NCBI RefSeq assembly: GCF_937976265.1
Contig: NZ_CALJRX010000112.1
Coordinates: forward strand, 1 to 18,265
Reading direction: 5' to 3'
Source of the DNA: an uncultured Haemophilus sp.
GTDB taxonomy: Bacteria; Pseudomonadota; Gammaproteobacteria; Enterobacterales; Pasteurellaceae
Length of the DNA: 18,265 nt
This document shows, piece after piece, positions 7,996 to 13,826 of the stretch. Every line of letters begins with the position of its first letter. Position 1 is the first letter of the stretch. The position numbers and the translations under genes are program-made. A model generated the notes under the pieces. That model was not told where the DNA came from, made no database searches, and saw nothing but the letters and a program-made list of their open reading frames with translations.

Positions 7996-8823
7996 TTACT
8001 CTTCAATAGAACGTAATAATTCGTTGATACCCACTTTACCTAAAGTTTTTGCATCAACTTTTTTCACGATTACTGCACAGTATAAGCTGTATTTACCACA
8101 TTTTGATGGAAGGCTACCAGAAACAACCACAGAACCAGCAGGAACTCGGCCATAGAACACTTCACCCGTTTCACGATCGTAGATTTTAGTTGATTGACCA
8201 ATGAATACGCCCATAGAGATCACACAACCATCTTCTACAATCACACCTTCAACGACTTCAGAACGTGCACCGATGAAACAGTTATCACCGATAATGGTTG
8301 GGTTTGCTTGTAATGGCTCTAATACACCACCGATGCCTACACCACCAGATAAGTGAACATTTTTACCAATTTGCGCACATGAACCAACAGTTGCCCATGT
8401 ATCAACCATGGTACCTTCACCCACATATGCACCGATATTTACATAAGATGGCATTAATACACAATTTTTAGAAATGTATGCACCTTTACGTACGGTTGCA
8501 GAAGGTACGACACGGAAACCTTCTTGAGCAAAACGCTCTTCGGTATAGTCAGCAAACTTCAATGCCACTTTGTCATAGTATTTTGTTTCTGCTCCATCAA
8601 TGATTTGGTTATCATTGATACGGAAAGATAATAATACTGCTTTTTTCAACCATTGGTGAGTAACCCATTCACCATCAATTTTTTCTGCAACACGGTATTT
8701 ACCGCTATCTAATCCTTCGATCACTTCTTCGATTGCTGCACGAGTTTGTGCATCAACTGTTTTAGGGGTAATTTCCGCACGTTTTTCAAATGCAGCTTCA
8801 ATAATTTGTTGTAAATTTGACAT
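7996..8823 (-). CDS. dapD: DapD, tetrahydrodipicolinate N-succinyltransferase
   Basis: DapD transfers succinate from succinyl-CoA to tetrahydrodipicolinate in the succinylase branch of the lysine and meso-diaminopimelate pathway, feeding both protein and peptidoglycan synthesis. The N-terminal helical domain is followed by a left-handed beta-helix of hexapeptide repeats (such as IGAYVGEGTMVDTWATVGSC and VHLSGGVGIGGVL) and a C-terminal extension; it acts as a trimer. The start is ATG 8823 (MSNLQQII), preceded by AGGAAG at close spacing, giving the usual 275 residues. An in-frame extension reaching 8889 has no ribosome site and is not family-like. It is transcribed alone: a terminator lies upstream at 8923-8953, and an uptake-sequence terminator lies downstream. 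The cosubstrate is supplied by the TCA enzyme encoded by sucD at the far end of the window, probably coincidentally. Confidence 0.97.
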   Translation of the reverse strand: MSNLQQIIEAAFEKRAEITPKTVDAQTRAAIEEVIEGLDSGKYRVAEKIDGEWVTHQWLKKAVLLSFRINDNQIIDGAETKYYDKVALKFADYTEERFAQEGFRVVPSATVRKGAYISKNCVLMPSYVNIGAYVGEGTMVDTWATVGSCAQIGKNVHLSGGVGIGGVLEPLQANPTIIGDNCFIGARSEVVEGVIVEDGCVISMGVFIGQSTKIYDRETGEVFYGRVPAGSVVVSGSLPSKCGKYSLYCAVIVKKVDAKTLGKVGINELLRSIEE

Positions 8824-8860
8824 TTTGCTTCCTATTGTCGATGTGAAATAACGGTTAATA

Positions 8861-8889
8861 GTTTTATCATATTTTTGACTTTCAAGCAA
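8861..8889 (-). promoter_or_regulatory. Weak candidate promoter of dapD
   Basis: On the minus strand TTGCTT (8889-8884) lies 17 bases before TAAAAC (8866-8861), which is preceded by TGA, resembling an extended -10. A second possible -35, TTGAAA, overlaps it but gives poor spacing. A promoter is expected here because a terminator lies just upstream. Motif evidence only. Confidence 0.3.
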
Positions 8890-8922
8890 AAAACAACCAC
8901 ACTTTCTTTTGATTTAAAGCAT

Positions 8923-8953
8923 AAAAAAAGCGAACCTAATGGCCCGCTTTTTT
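8923..8953 (-). terminator. Intrinsic terminator of the yecM-lipoprotein-slyB unit
   Basis: AAAAAAGCG (8924-8932) pairs with CGCTTTTTT (8945-8953), with a further CC/GG pairing inside the loop. Read on the minus strand, the hairpin is followed by a T-run. It begins 16 bases after the slyB stop codon and separates that unit from dapD. Confidence 0.85.
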
Positions 8954-8969
8954 CTAGTTCTTGTTTAAG

Positions 8970-9434
8970 TTAGTTGATAACAGAAACATTTAATGATGAA
9001 CCACCAACGATTCTCACACGGCGACCCGCTTTGAAGCTAGGATCCGCTTTTTGAACCACAACGATCTCTTCTCTATTATCTTTTCTGATAACAAGCTCTG
9101 CACCATTAACTTGGCTCATTTTCTCTTCAATTTTGCTACCTGCAATGGCACCACCAATCGCACCAACAACACTTGCAATAGCTTGACCTGTACCACCACC
9201 AATTGTGCTACCGGCGATACCACCTAAAGCACCACCACCAACTGAACCAATTACACCATTGTTATCTGCTTGGATTTTAACAGGACGAACAGATACGATT
9301 GTACCATAACTAATTGAACGAGCTTCTTTTGCTTGATCAGCTGTATAAACATCACCGCTAAAAATATCAGTGTTTGCACAACCGGTTAAGCCGATAGACA
9401 TCATAAGTGCTAATGCTACTGTTACTTTTTTCAT
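8970..9434 (-). CDS. slyB: SlyB/Pcp-family outer-membrane lipoprotein with glycine-zipper motif
   Basis: This small outer-membrane lipoprotein corresponds to Pcp (the 15-kDa PAL-cross-reacting lipoprotein) of H. influenzae and SlyB of enterobacteria, which has been implicated in outer-membrane integrity. The signal peptide MKKVTVALALMMSIGLTGC ends in an LTGC lipobox with Cys19 as the lipidated residue. Residues ~60-100 form a glycine-zipper hairpin (GGGALGGIAGSTIGGGTGQA followed by GAIGGAIAGSKIEEK). A basic, beta-rich C-terminus follows. The length of 154 matches my recollection of Pcp. The start ATG 9434 has AAGG about 11 bases upstream. It follows the 99-residue lipoprotein gene by only 26 bases and is followed by a terminator, so it is probably the last gene of a yecM-led transcript; a separate internal promoter cannot be excluded. 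Confidence 0.92.
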   Translation of the reverse strand: MKKVTVALALMMSIGLTGCANTDIFSGDVYTADQAKEARSISYGTIVSVRPVKIQADNNGVIGSVGGGALGGIAGSTIGGGTGQAIASVVGAIGGAIAGSKIEEKMSQVNGAELVIRKDNREEIVVVQKADPSFKAGRRVRIVGGSSLNVSVIN

Positions 9435-9460
9435 AATAAAACTAACCTTCTAAAAATGAA

Positions 9461-9760
9461 TTAGATTGGGCTTCTTGGAGACCAAGTAGAAATGTTTTTC
9501 ACGCCTTGACCGTTGTCAGATACTTTCACACAAGCACCAGTTACTAAAGTTGAATCGTATTTGTGAACGATAACTTCGGTTTCACCTTCTTGTTTGAATG
9601 AGCAGTCGTTTTTACGAACGGTTAATTTTAGATCATCACCTTGAAATTCGGTGAAGATAACTTGACCTTTATAAGCGCTTTCATCTTTTTGTGATTGAGA
9701 TGAACAAGCTGATAAACCTAAACTTAATAAGACAGTTAATGCTAAGGTAATTTTTTTCAT
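9461..9760 (-). CDS. Small predicted lipoprotein of unknown function
   Basis: I do not recognise a functional family. The first 19 residues (MKKITLALTVLLSLGLSAC) form a clear lipoprotein signal peptide with an LSAC lipobox, so the mature protein of about 81 residues should be membrane anchored, with Ser at positions +2 and +3 favouring the outer membrane. The mature part is polar and beta-rich, with two further cysteines (Cys53 in KNDCSF and Cys77 in TGACVK) that could form a disulfide in the periplasm. It starts four bases after the yecM stop codon, with a GAGG ribosome site overlapping the end of yecM, and is followed 26 bases on by slyB, so it is almost certainly co-transcribed. Its signal peptide closely resembles that of the neighbouring slyB product, but the mature parts do not. 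The length and context argue for a real gene. Confidence 0.85.
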   Translation of the reverse strand: MKKITLALTVLLSLGLSACSSQSQKDESAYKGQVIFTEFQGDDLKLTVRKNDCSFKQEGETEVIVHKYDSTLVTGACVKVSDNGQGVKNISTWSPRSPI

Positions 9761-9764
9761 TACA

Positions 9765-10334
9765 CTAAACCTCGAGTATTTTCTTTATTGTATAAGGATG
9801 AACCTTTATGCAAACATGATTTTCTGTTTTATCAACAAAACTCACAGCAATGGATGGATTGGGCAATTGCTCCCCTTCCACCTTAGGTTCGCTCACCTTC
9901 ATGGTTAATTGAGTTAGTTCCTTCCATAAAAATACATTGCAAATCCGATTAACCCAATCCTCAACAGATTCATGAGATAAAAACGGCATTACAATTTCAA
10001 TATGTTCCCAAGTTTCTTGGGGATATTGTTTATTTTTAGGAAACGGTAATTCAATAACATCGACAGGCTGACCAATGAAATCAACTGGCTCATCTAATTC
10101 AATCAAATAGATAGGACGCCCATTGACGATATTATCGCTTAAAATTCTACCGCACTTTAATAACTCTGTCAGCCAATTTTTTGCTTTTTCTTCACTATTT
10201 GCTCTTAAAGCTAAATGATCAATTTGGAAATCATTCAAATTCACTTTCATAACGGCGGCTAATTGCTGAATTTTTTCCTGAAATAAAGGTAATTCTTGAT
10301 AAAGTGCGGTCGATTTTTCCATTAAATTTGACAT
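9765..10334 (-). CDS. yecM: YecM-like protein (VOC metalloenzyme-fold superfamily)
   Basis: YecM proteins adopt the vicinal-oxygen-chelate fold (glyoxalase/dioxygenase type) and have been proposed to be metal-binding enzymes; the reaction is not known. Features that fit are the conserved IDHLALR near residue 40, which supplies a candidate metal-ligand histidine, and WEHIEIVMPF near residue 112 with a second. The length is 189. The start ATG 10334 (MSNLMEKS) has AGGAG directly upstream. It is divergent from argS over 88 bases; a yecM-argS neighbourhood also exists in enterobacteria. It is the first gene of a probable operon with two lipoprotein genes. Two uptake sequences lie inside the coding region, encoding STAL and KCGR. 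Confidence 0.88.
   Translation of the reverse strand: MSNLMEKSTALYQELPLFQEKIQQLAAVMKVNLNDFQIDHLALRANSEEKAKNWLTELLKCGRILSDNIVNGRPIYLIELDEPVDFIGQPVDVIELPFPKNKQYPQETWEHIEIVMPFLSHESVEDWVNRICNVFLWKELTQLTMKVSEPKVEGEQLPNPSIAVSFVDKTENHVCIKVHPYTIKKILEV
10149..10158 (-). repeat. Uptake signal sequence within yecM
   Basis: ACCGCACTTT; in the yecM reading direction it is AAAGTGCGGT and is translated as KCG. Confidence 0.9.
10311..10320 (+). repeat. Uptake signal sequence near the 5' end of yecM
   Basis: AAAGTGCGGT on the plus strand, encoding TAL (within STALYQ) on the yecM strand. It lies 14 bases inside the yecM start. Confidence 0.9.
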
Positions 10335-10351
10335 TTTCTCCTGCTCTTACT

Positions 10352-10379
10352 TTGAGAAATCTATAAACAACGGTATCAT
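10352..10379 (+). promoter_or_regulatory. Promoter of argS
   Basis: TTGAGA (10352-10357) and TATCAT (10374-10379) are separated by 16 bases; each matches the sigma-70 consensus at five of six positions. The start codon of argS lies 44 bases beyond the -10. Its -10 overlaps that of the opposing yecM promoter. Confidence 0.65.
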
Positions 10380-10402
10380 AGCCGATTATTTTCATTATTC
10401 AA
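10375..10402 (-). promoter_or_regulatory. Promoter of yecM, sharing its -10 with argS
   Basis: On the minus strand TTGAAT (10402-10397) and TATGAT (10380-10375) are separated by 16 bases (four and five of six consensus matches). The two -10 hexamers occupy the same seven bases, TATCATA (10374-10380), read from opposite strands. Confidence 0.55.
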
Positions 10403-10422
10403 TTTCAAGATTAGGAAAAACC

Positions 10423-12156
10423 GTGAATATTCAATCTATTTTATCCGATAAAATTAAACAAGCGATGATTGCTGCTGGCGCAGATGAACAATGTGATGCG
10501 CTTATTCGTCAATCCGGTAAACCCCAATTTGGTGACTACCAAGCAAACGGCATCATGGCTGCAGCTAAAAAACTAGGATTAAATCCACGTGAATTTGCAC
10601 AAAAAGTTTTAGATCATGCCGATCTTTCTGATGTCGCTGAAAAAACTGAAATTGCCGGCCCAGGTTTTATCAATATTTTCTTAAATCCAACTTGGTTAGC
10701 GAATAATGTTTCTGCCGCATTAAAAGATCAAAATCTTGGTGTAAGTGCAAATGAAAAACAAACTATCGTGATTGATTATTCTTCACCAAACGTTGCGAAA
10801 GAAATGCACGTAGGTCACTTACGTTCTACCATTATCGGCGATGCTGTTGTTCGTACCCTTGAATTTTTAGGTCACAACGTTATTCGTGCGAACCACGTGG
10901 GTGACTGGGGGACGCAATTTGGTATGCTCATTGCTTATCTTGAAAAAATGGAAAATGAACACGCGAGCGAAATGGAACTTCAAGATCTGGAAGCATTCTA
11001 TCGCGAAGCAAAAAAACACTATGATGAAGATGAAGCGTTCGCTGAAAAAGCGCGTAACTATGTGGTGAAATTGCAAGGTGGAGATGAATATTGCCGCACG
11101 ATGTGGAAAAAATTAGTTGATATCACCATGCAACAAAACCAACGCAACTATGATCGCTTAAATGTAACGTTAACCGAAAAAGATGTAATGGGTGAAAGCC
11201 TTTACAATCCGATGTTACCTGCTATCGTTGAAGATCTGAAAAAACAAGGTTTAGCCGTTGAAGATGATGGTGCGTTAGTGGTTTATCTTGATGAATTCAA
11301 GAATAAAGAAGGCGAAGCAATGGGCGTTATCGTTCAGAAAAAAGATGGTGGTTTCCTTTATACTACTACTGATATCGCTGCAGCGAAATATCGTTATGAA
11401 ACCTTAAAAGCAGATCGTGCATTAGTGTTCTCTGATACTCGTCAAAGCCAACACATGCAACAAGCTTGGTTAATTACGCGTAAAGCAGGTTATGTACCGG
11501 ATAGCTTCTCACTTGAACATAAAAACTTTGGCATGATGTTAGGTAAAGATGGTAAACCATTCAAAACTCGTACTGGTGGTACCGTAAAATTAGCAGATTT
11601 ATTAGATGAAGCGATTGAGCGTGCAACTGTATTAATCAACGAGAAAAATACCAATTTATCTGACGATGAAAAAACAGCGGTTATTGAAGCGGTAGGTATT
11701 GGCTCGGTGAAATATGCGGATCTTTCTAAAAACCGCACGACTGACTATGTATTCGATTGGGACAACATGCTCAGCTTTGAAGGTAATACTGCGCCTTATA
11801 TGCAATATGCTTACACGCGTATTCGTTCTATCTTCAATAAAGCAGATGTAAATCCAACCGCACTTGCAGAAGCTAAAATTCAGCTTTCTGATGAAAAAGA
11901 ACGTGCATTAGCCATCAAATTACTTCAATTTGAAGAAGCTGTTCAAACGGTGGGCAAAGAAGGTACACCGCATGTCCTCTGTGCTTATTTATATGAATTA
12001 GCAGGTGTATTCTCCTCATTCTATGAACACTGCCCAATCTTAAATGCAGAAGATGAAAACGTAAAATTAAGCCGTTTAAAACTCGCTTCTCTTACAGAGA
12101 AAACCTTAAAACAAGGTCTAGAGTTATTAGGCATTAAGACAATCGAAAAAATGTAA
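10423..12156 (+). CDS. argS: Arginyl-tRNA synthetase (ArgS)
   Basis: ArgS charges tRNA-Arg in the cytoplasm. The N-terminal ~110 residues form the Add-1 tRNA-recognition domain, followed by the class I catalytic core with the HIGH-type motif HVGH (residues 129-132). In place of a canonical KMSKS there is the degenerate GKPFKTRTGGTVKL, as is usual for ArgS enzymes. A C-terminal DALR-type anticodon-binding domain ends in QGLELLGIKTIEKM. The 577 residues are typical. Translation starts at GTG 10423 (MNIQSILSDK), six bases after AGGA; the family-like N-terminus supports this unusual start codon. It is divergent from yecM, and an uptake sequence late in the gene encodes PTAL. A two-way terminator separates it from smrB. 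Confidence 0.97.
   Translation: MNIQSILSDKIKQAMIAAGADEQCDALIRQSGKPQFGDYQANGIMAAAKKLGLNPREFAQKVLDHADLSDVAEKTEIAGPGFINIFLNPTWLANNVSAALKDQNLGVSANEKQTIVIDYSSPNVAKEMHVGHLRSTIIGDAVVRTLEFLGHNVIRANHVGDWGTQFGMLIAYLEKMENEHASEMELQDLEAFYREAKKHYDEDEAFAEKARNYVVKLQGGDEYCRTMWKKLVDITMQQNQRNYDRLNVTLTEKDVMGESLYNPMLPAIVEDLKKQGLAVEDDGALVVYLDEFKNKEGEAMGVIVQKKDGGFLYTTTDIAAAKYRYETLKADRALVFSDTRQSQHMQQAWLITRKAGYVPDSFSLEHKNFGMMLGKDGKPFKTRTGGTVKLADLLDEAIERATVLINEKNTNLSDDEKTAVIEAVGIGSVKYADLSKNRTTDYVFDWDNMLSFEGNTAPYMQYAYTRIRSIFNKADVNPTALAEAKIQLSDEKERALAIKLLQFEEAVQTVGKEGTPHVLCAYLYELAGVFSSFYEHCPILNAEDENVKLSRLKLASLTEKTLKQGLELLGIKTIEKM
11857..11865 (-). repeat. Uptake signal sequence within argS
   Basis: ACCGCACTT, the exact 9-base core, encoding TAL in NPTALAEAK. 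The flanking T of the 10-base form is missing. Confidence 0.85.
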
Positions 12157-12188
12157 AAAAAGAGCGGTCAATTTCGACCGCTATTTTT
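12157..12188. terminator. Bidirectional terminator between argS and smrB
   Basis: Stem AGCGGTC (12163-12169) with GACCGCT (12176-12182), loop aatttc, with an A-run before and TTTTT after, between two convergent genes. It contains the variant motif AAGAGCGGT (12160-12168), not the exact uptake sequence. Confidence 0.88.
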
Positions 12189-12190
12189 CT

Positions 12191-12700
12191 TTATACATCC
12201 ACTAAAATCAGTATCGCCGCTTCTCCGCCCCATTCTTTTGGTGCCTGGTGTAACGCACGTACTTTAGGGTGCTGAACTAACCAACGTGGAATTTGTTTTT
12301 TCAACGTGAAGGTTCCATAACCCGTCATGATGCTCGCGCAATAAACATGCTCATCTTCACAAGCTAACAGCAGTGCTGCCAATTCCATTTTGGCTTGCTC
12401 ACGGGTTAAACCATGTAAATCCAAAAATAATTCGGGTGAAAAATCGCCACGACGAAGTTGTTTCAATAAATGGCTATCTTCCCCTTCGCGTAAATATTTG
12501 ATGACACCATCATGTTCATTTAGCAAGGGTTCATATTCATCGGAAAAATAGAAAAGCGTATCTTCTTTTTCTCGAATATCACGTAAATGGGATTTTTTTT
12601 GACCGCTCTTTTGACGCGGTGCCACAAAGGTATCTTGCTTGATGGGTTTGATCCCTTTTGTTTCCGCCCGAAAAAGATCGAAATCATCTTGTTCTGTCAT
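12191..12700 (-). CDS. smrB: SmrB, Smr-domain endonuclease (ribosome-collision rescue factor)
   Basis: SmrB (formerly YfcN) recognises collided ribosomes and cleaves the mRNA between them. The N-terminal ~85 residues are charged and include a basic stretch (VAPRQKSGQKKSHLRD), followed by the Smr domain with the catalytic DLHG at residues 94-97. The second motif reads TGYG (126-129) where, from memory, E. coli has HGHG; the downstream LHQAPKEWGGEAAILILVDV is well conserved. The start is taken as ATG 12700 (MTEQDDF), with GAG suitably upstream; an in-frame TTG at 12712 would add four residues. The length of 169 is close to the usual. Eight consecutive A on the coding strand (bases 12593-12600) lie early in the gene. 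It is divergent from prmB, an arrangement also known in enterobacteria, and convergent with argS. Confidence 0.93.
   Translation of the reverse strand: MTEQDDFDLFRAETKGIKPIKQDTFVAPRQKSGQKKSHLRDIREKEDTLFYFSDEYEPLLNEHDGVIKYLREGEDSHLLKQLRRGDFSPELFLDLHGLTREQAKMELAALLLACEDEHVYCASIMTGYGTFTLKKQIPRWLVQHPKVRALHQAPKEWGGEAAILILVDV
12602..12610 (-). repeat. Variant uptake-like motif within smrB
   Basis: ACCGCTCTT (AAGAGCGGT on the coding strand), one base different from the uptake core, encoding part of QKSGQ. The same 9-mer occurs at 1448, 12160 and 14926. Confidence 0.6.
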
Positions 12701-12728
12701 TATTTTTCTCAATTTGTTATTTTGCTTA

Positions 12729-12737
12729 ATGATAGCA
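12729..12737 (-). promoter_or_regulatory. Candidate extended -10 promoter of smrB
   Basis: Minus strand TGC followed by TATCAT (12737-12729), matching the extended -10 pattern with a five-of-six hexamer. The sequence 17 bases upstream (GTTATA) is a poor -35, which is acceptable for an extended -10 promoter. Confidence 0.4.
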
Positions 12738-12748
12738 CATCTATTCTA

Positions 12749-12757
12749 TGGTATAAC
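12749..12757 (+). promoter_or_regulatory. Candidate extended -10 promoter of prmB
   Basis: TGG followed by TATAAC (12749-12757), matching the extended -10 pattern with a five-of-six hexamer, 27 bases before the prmB start codon. No good -35 is visible. Confidence 0.4.
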
Positions 12758-12784
12758 TAGCCAAATTTTTTATTGAGGCACAAA

Positions 12785-13729
12785 ATGGAAACCTTACACA
12801 ATCAAGAACTTGTTGCGACAATTTTAGAAGATAATGTGGCAAGTGAATTAACGACCATTCAAGATTTTTTACGCTGGACATACAGCACATTCAATCGTTC
12901 TGATATTTACTACGGGCAAGGCCATGACAATGCGTGGGATGAAAGTCTTCAATTAGTCCTAGCTGGACTTCAATTACCGCTCGATTTACCGCAAGATTTA
13001 TTTAGTAGCAAACTTACTCATTCTGAAAAAGAGACTTTAGTACAATTAGTCTTAAGCCGTATTGAGCAACGTGTGCCTGTCGCTTATTTAACGAATAGTG
13101 CGTGGTTCTGCGGATTAGAATTTTATGTAGATGAACGCACAATTATTCCACGCTCGCCAATTAGTGCATTAATCCAAGATAAATTTGCTCCGCTTTTAAA
13201 ATCTGAACCAAAACGTATTTTAGATCTTTGTACCGGCAGTGGTTGTATCGCAATCGCGACGGCTGAAGCCTTTCCTGAGGCTGAAGTGGATGCAGTCGAT
13301 CTTTCTGTGGATGCGTTAAATGTGGCGGAAATCAATATTGCTCGCCACCAATTAGAACACCGTGTTTTCCCGATTCAATCAGATTTATTCCAAAATCTCT
13401 TCGGTCAACAATATGATTTAATCGTCACCAATCCGCCTTATGTGGATGAAGAAGATTTGGCAGATATGCCGGAAGAATTCCATTATGAACCTGAATTAGC
13501 CTTAGGTTCGGGTGTTGATGGTTTAGAAATTACAAAACAAATTTTAAAACAAGCACCAGATTATTTAGCACCAAATGGCATACTTGTTTGCGAAGTGGGC
13601 AACAGCATGGTAAGTCTCATTGAACAATATCCAGATGTGCCATTTGAATGGGTTGAACTAAAAAATGGCGGTCTAGGTGTATTTGCCATTAGCCGCGAAG
13701 ATTTAGTGAAATATCACGATTCTTTTTAA
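12785..13729 (+). CDS. prmB: PrmB, ribosomal protein L3 glutamine N5-methyltransferase
   Basis: PrmB uses SAM to methylate a glutamine side chain in ribosomal protein L3 (uL3) in the cytoplasm, aiding ribosome assembly. The N-terminal ~115 residues form a helical substrate-recognition domain; the Rossmann-like domain follows with the SAM-binding DLCTGSGCIA (147-156) and the NPPY catalytic motif (216-219) that contacts the target amide. The start is ATG 12785 (METLHNQEL), six bases after GAGG, giving 314 residues; an in-frame TTG at 12773 would overlap that ribosome site and is rejected. PrmC has the same core, but the N-terminus and the smrB neighbour favour PrmB. It is divergent from smrB. 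Confidence 0.94.
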   Translation: METLHNQELVATILEDNVASELTTIQDFLRWTYSTFNRSDIYYGQGHDNAWDESLQLVLAGLQLPLDLPQDLFSSKLTHSEKETLVQLVLSRIEQRVPVAYLTNSAWFCGLEFYVDERTIIPRSPISALIQDKFAPLLKSEPKRILDLCTGSGCIAIATAEAFPEAEVDAVDLSVDALNVAEINIARHQLEHRVFPIQSDLFQNLFGQQYDLIVTNPPYVDEEDLADMPEEFHYEPELALGSGVDGLEITKQILKQAPDYLAPNGILVCEVGNSMVSLIEQYPDVPFEWVELKNGGLGVFAISREDLVKYHDSF

Positions 13730-13733
13730 TCTC

Positions 13734-13772
13734 AAGTGCGGTTAAAAATCGTCGTGAATTTTGACCGCACTT
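13734..13772. repeat. Inverted uptake-sequence pair after prmB
   Basis: AAGTGCGGTTAAAAAT (13734-13749) pairs, with small imperfections, with AATTTTGACCGCACTT (13757-13772). Each arm contains an exact uptake core. No T-run follows, so on its own it is a weak terminator; a stronger one follows at 13785-13817. Confidence 0.85.
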
Positions 13773-13784
13773 AACCCATTACTG

Positions 13785-13817
13785 GCGCGCGTTCTTAACG
13801 CGTGCTTTTCTTTTTTT
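13785..13817 (+). terminator. Intrinsic terminator between prmB and the MFS gene
   Basis: A GC-rich stem, GCGCGCGTT (13785-13793) with AACGCGTGC (13797-13805; one G-T wobble), three-base loop, then TTTTCTTTTTTT. It is strong for this AT-rich DNA and ends only nine bases before the MFS start codon chosen here. Confidence 0.75.
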
Positions 13818-13826
13818 AATAACACA

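Noticed and set aside
8824..8889. In-frame extension of dapD by 22 residues upstream
   Set aside because: No ribosome site precedes the upstream ATG, while ATG 8823 has AGGAAG and gives the usual 275-residue protein beginning MSNLQQ.
8824..8922. Lysine riboswitch upstream of dapD
   Set aside because: The leader is too short for the lysine riboswitch and shows no conserved fold; only weak promoter motifs are seen.
12773..12784. TTG start for prmB adding four residues
   Set aside because: The TTG lies within the GAGG ribosome site that serves ATG 12785.
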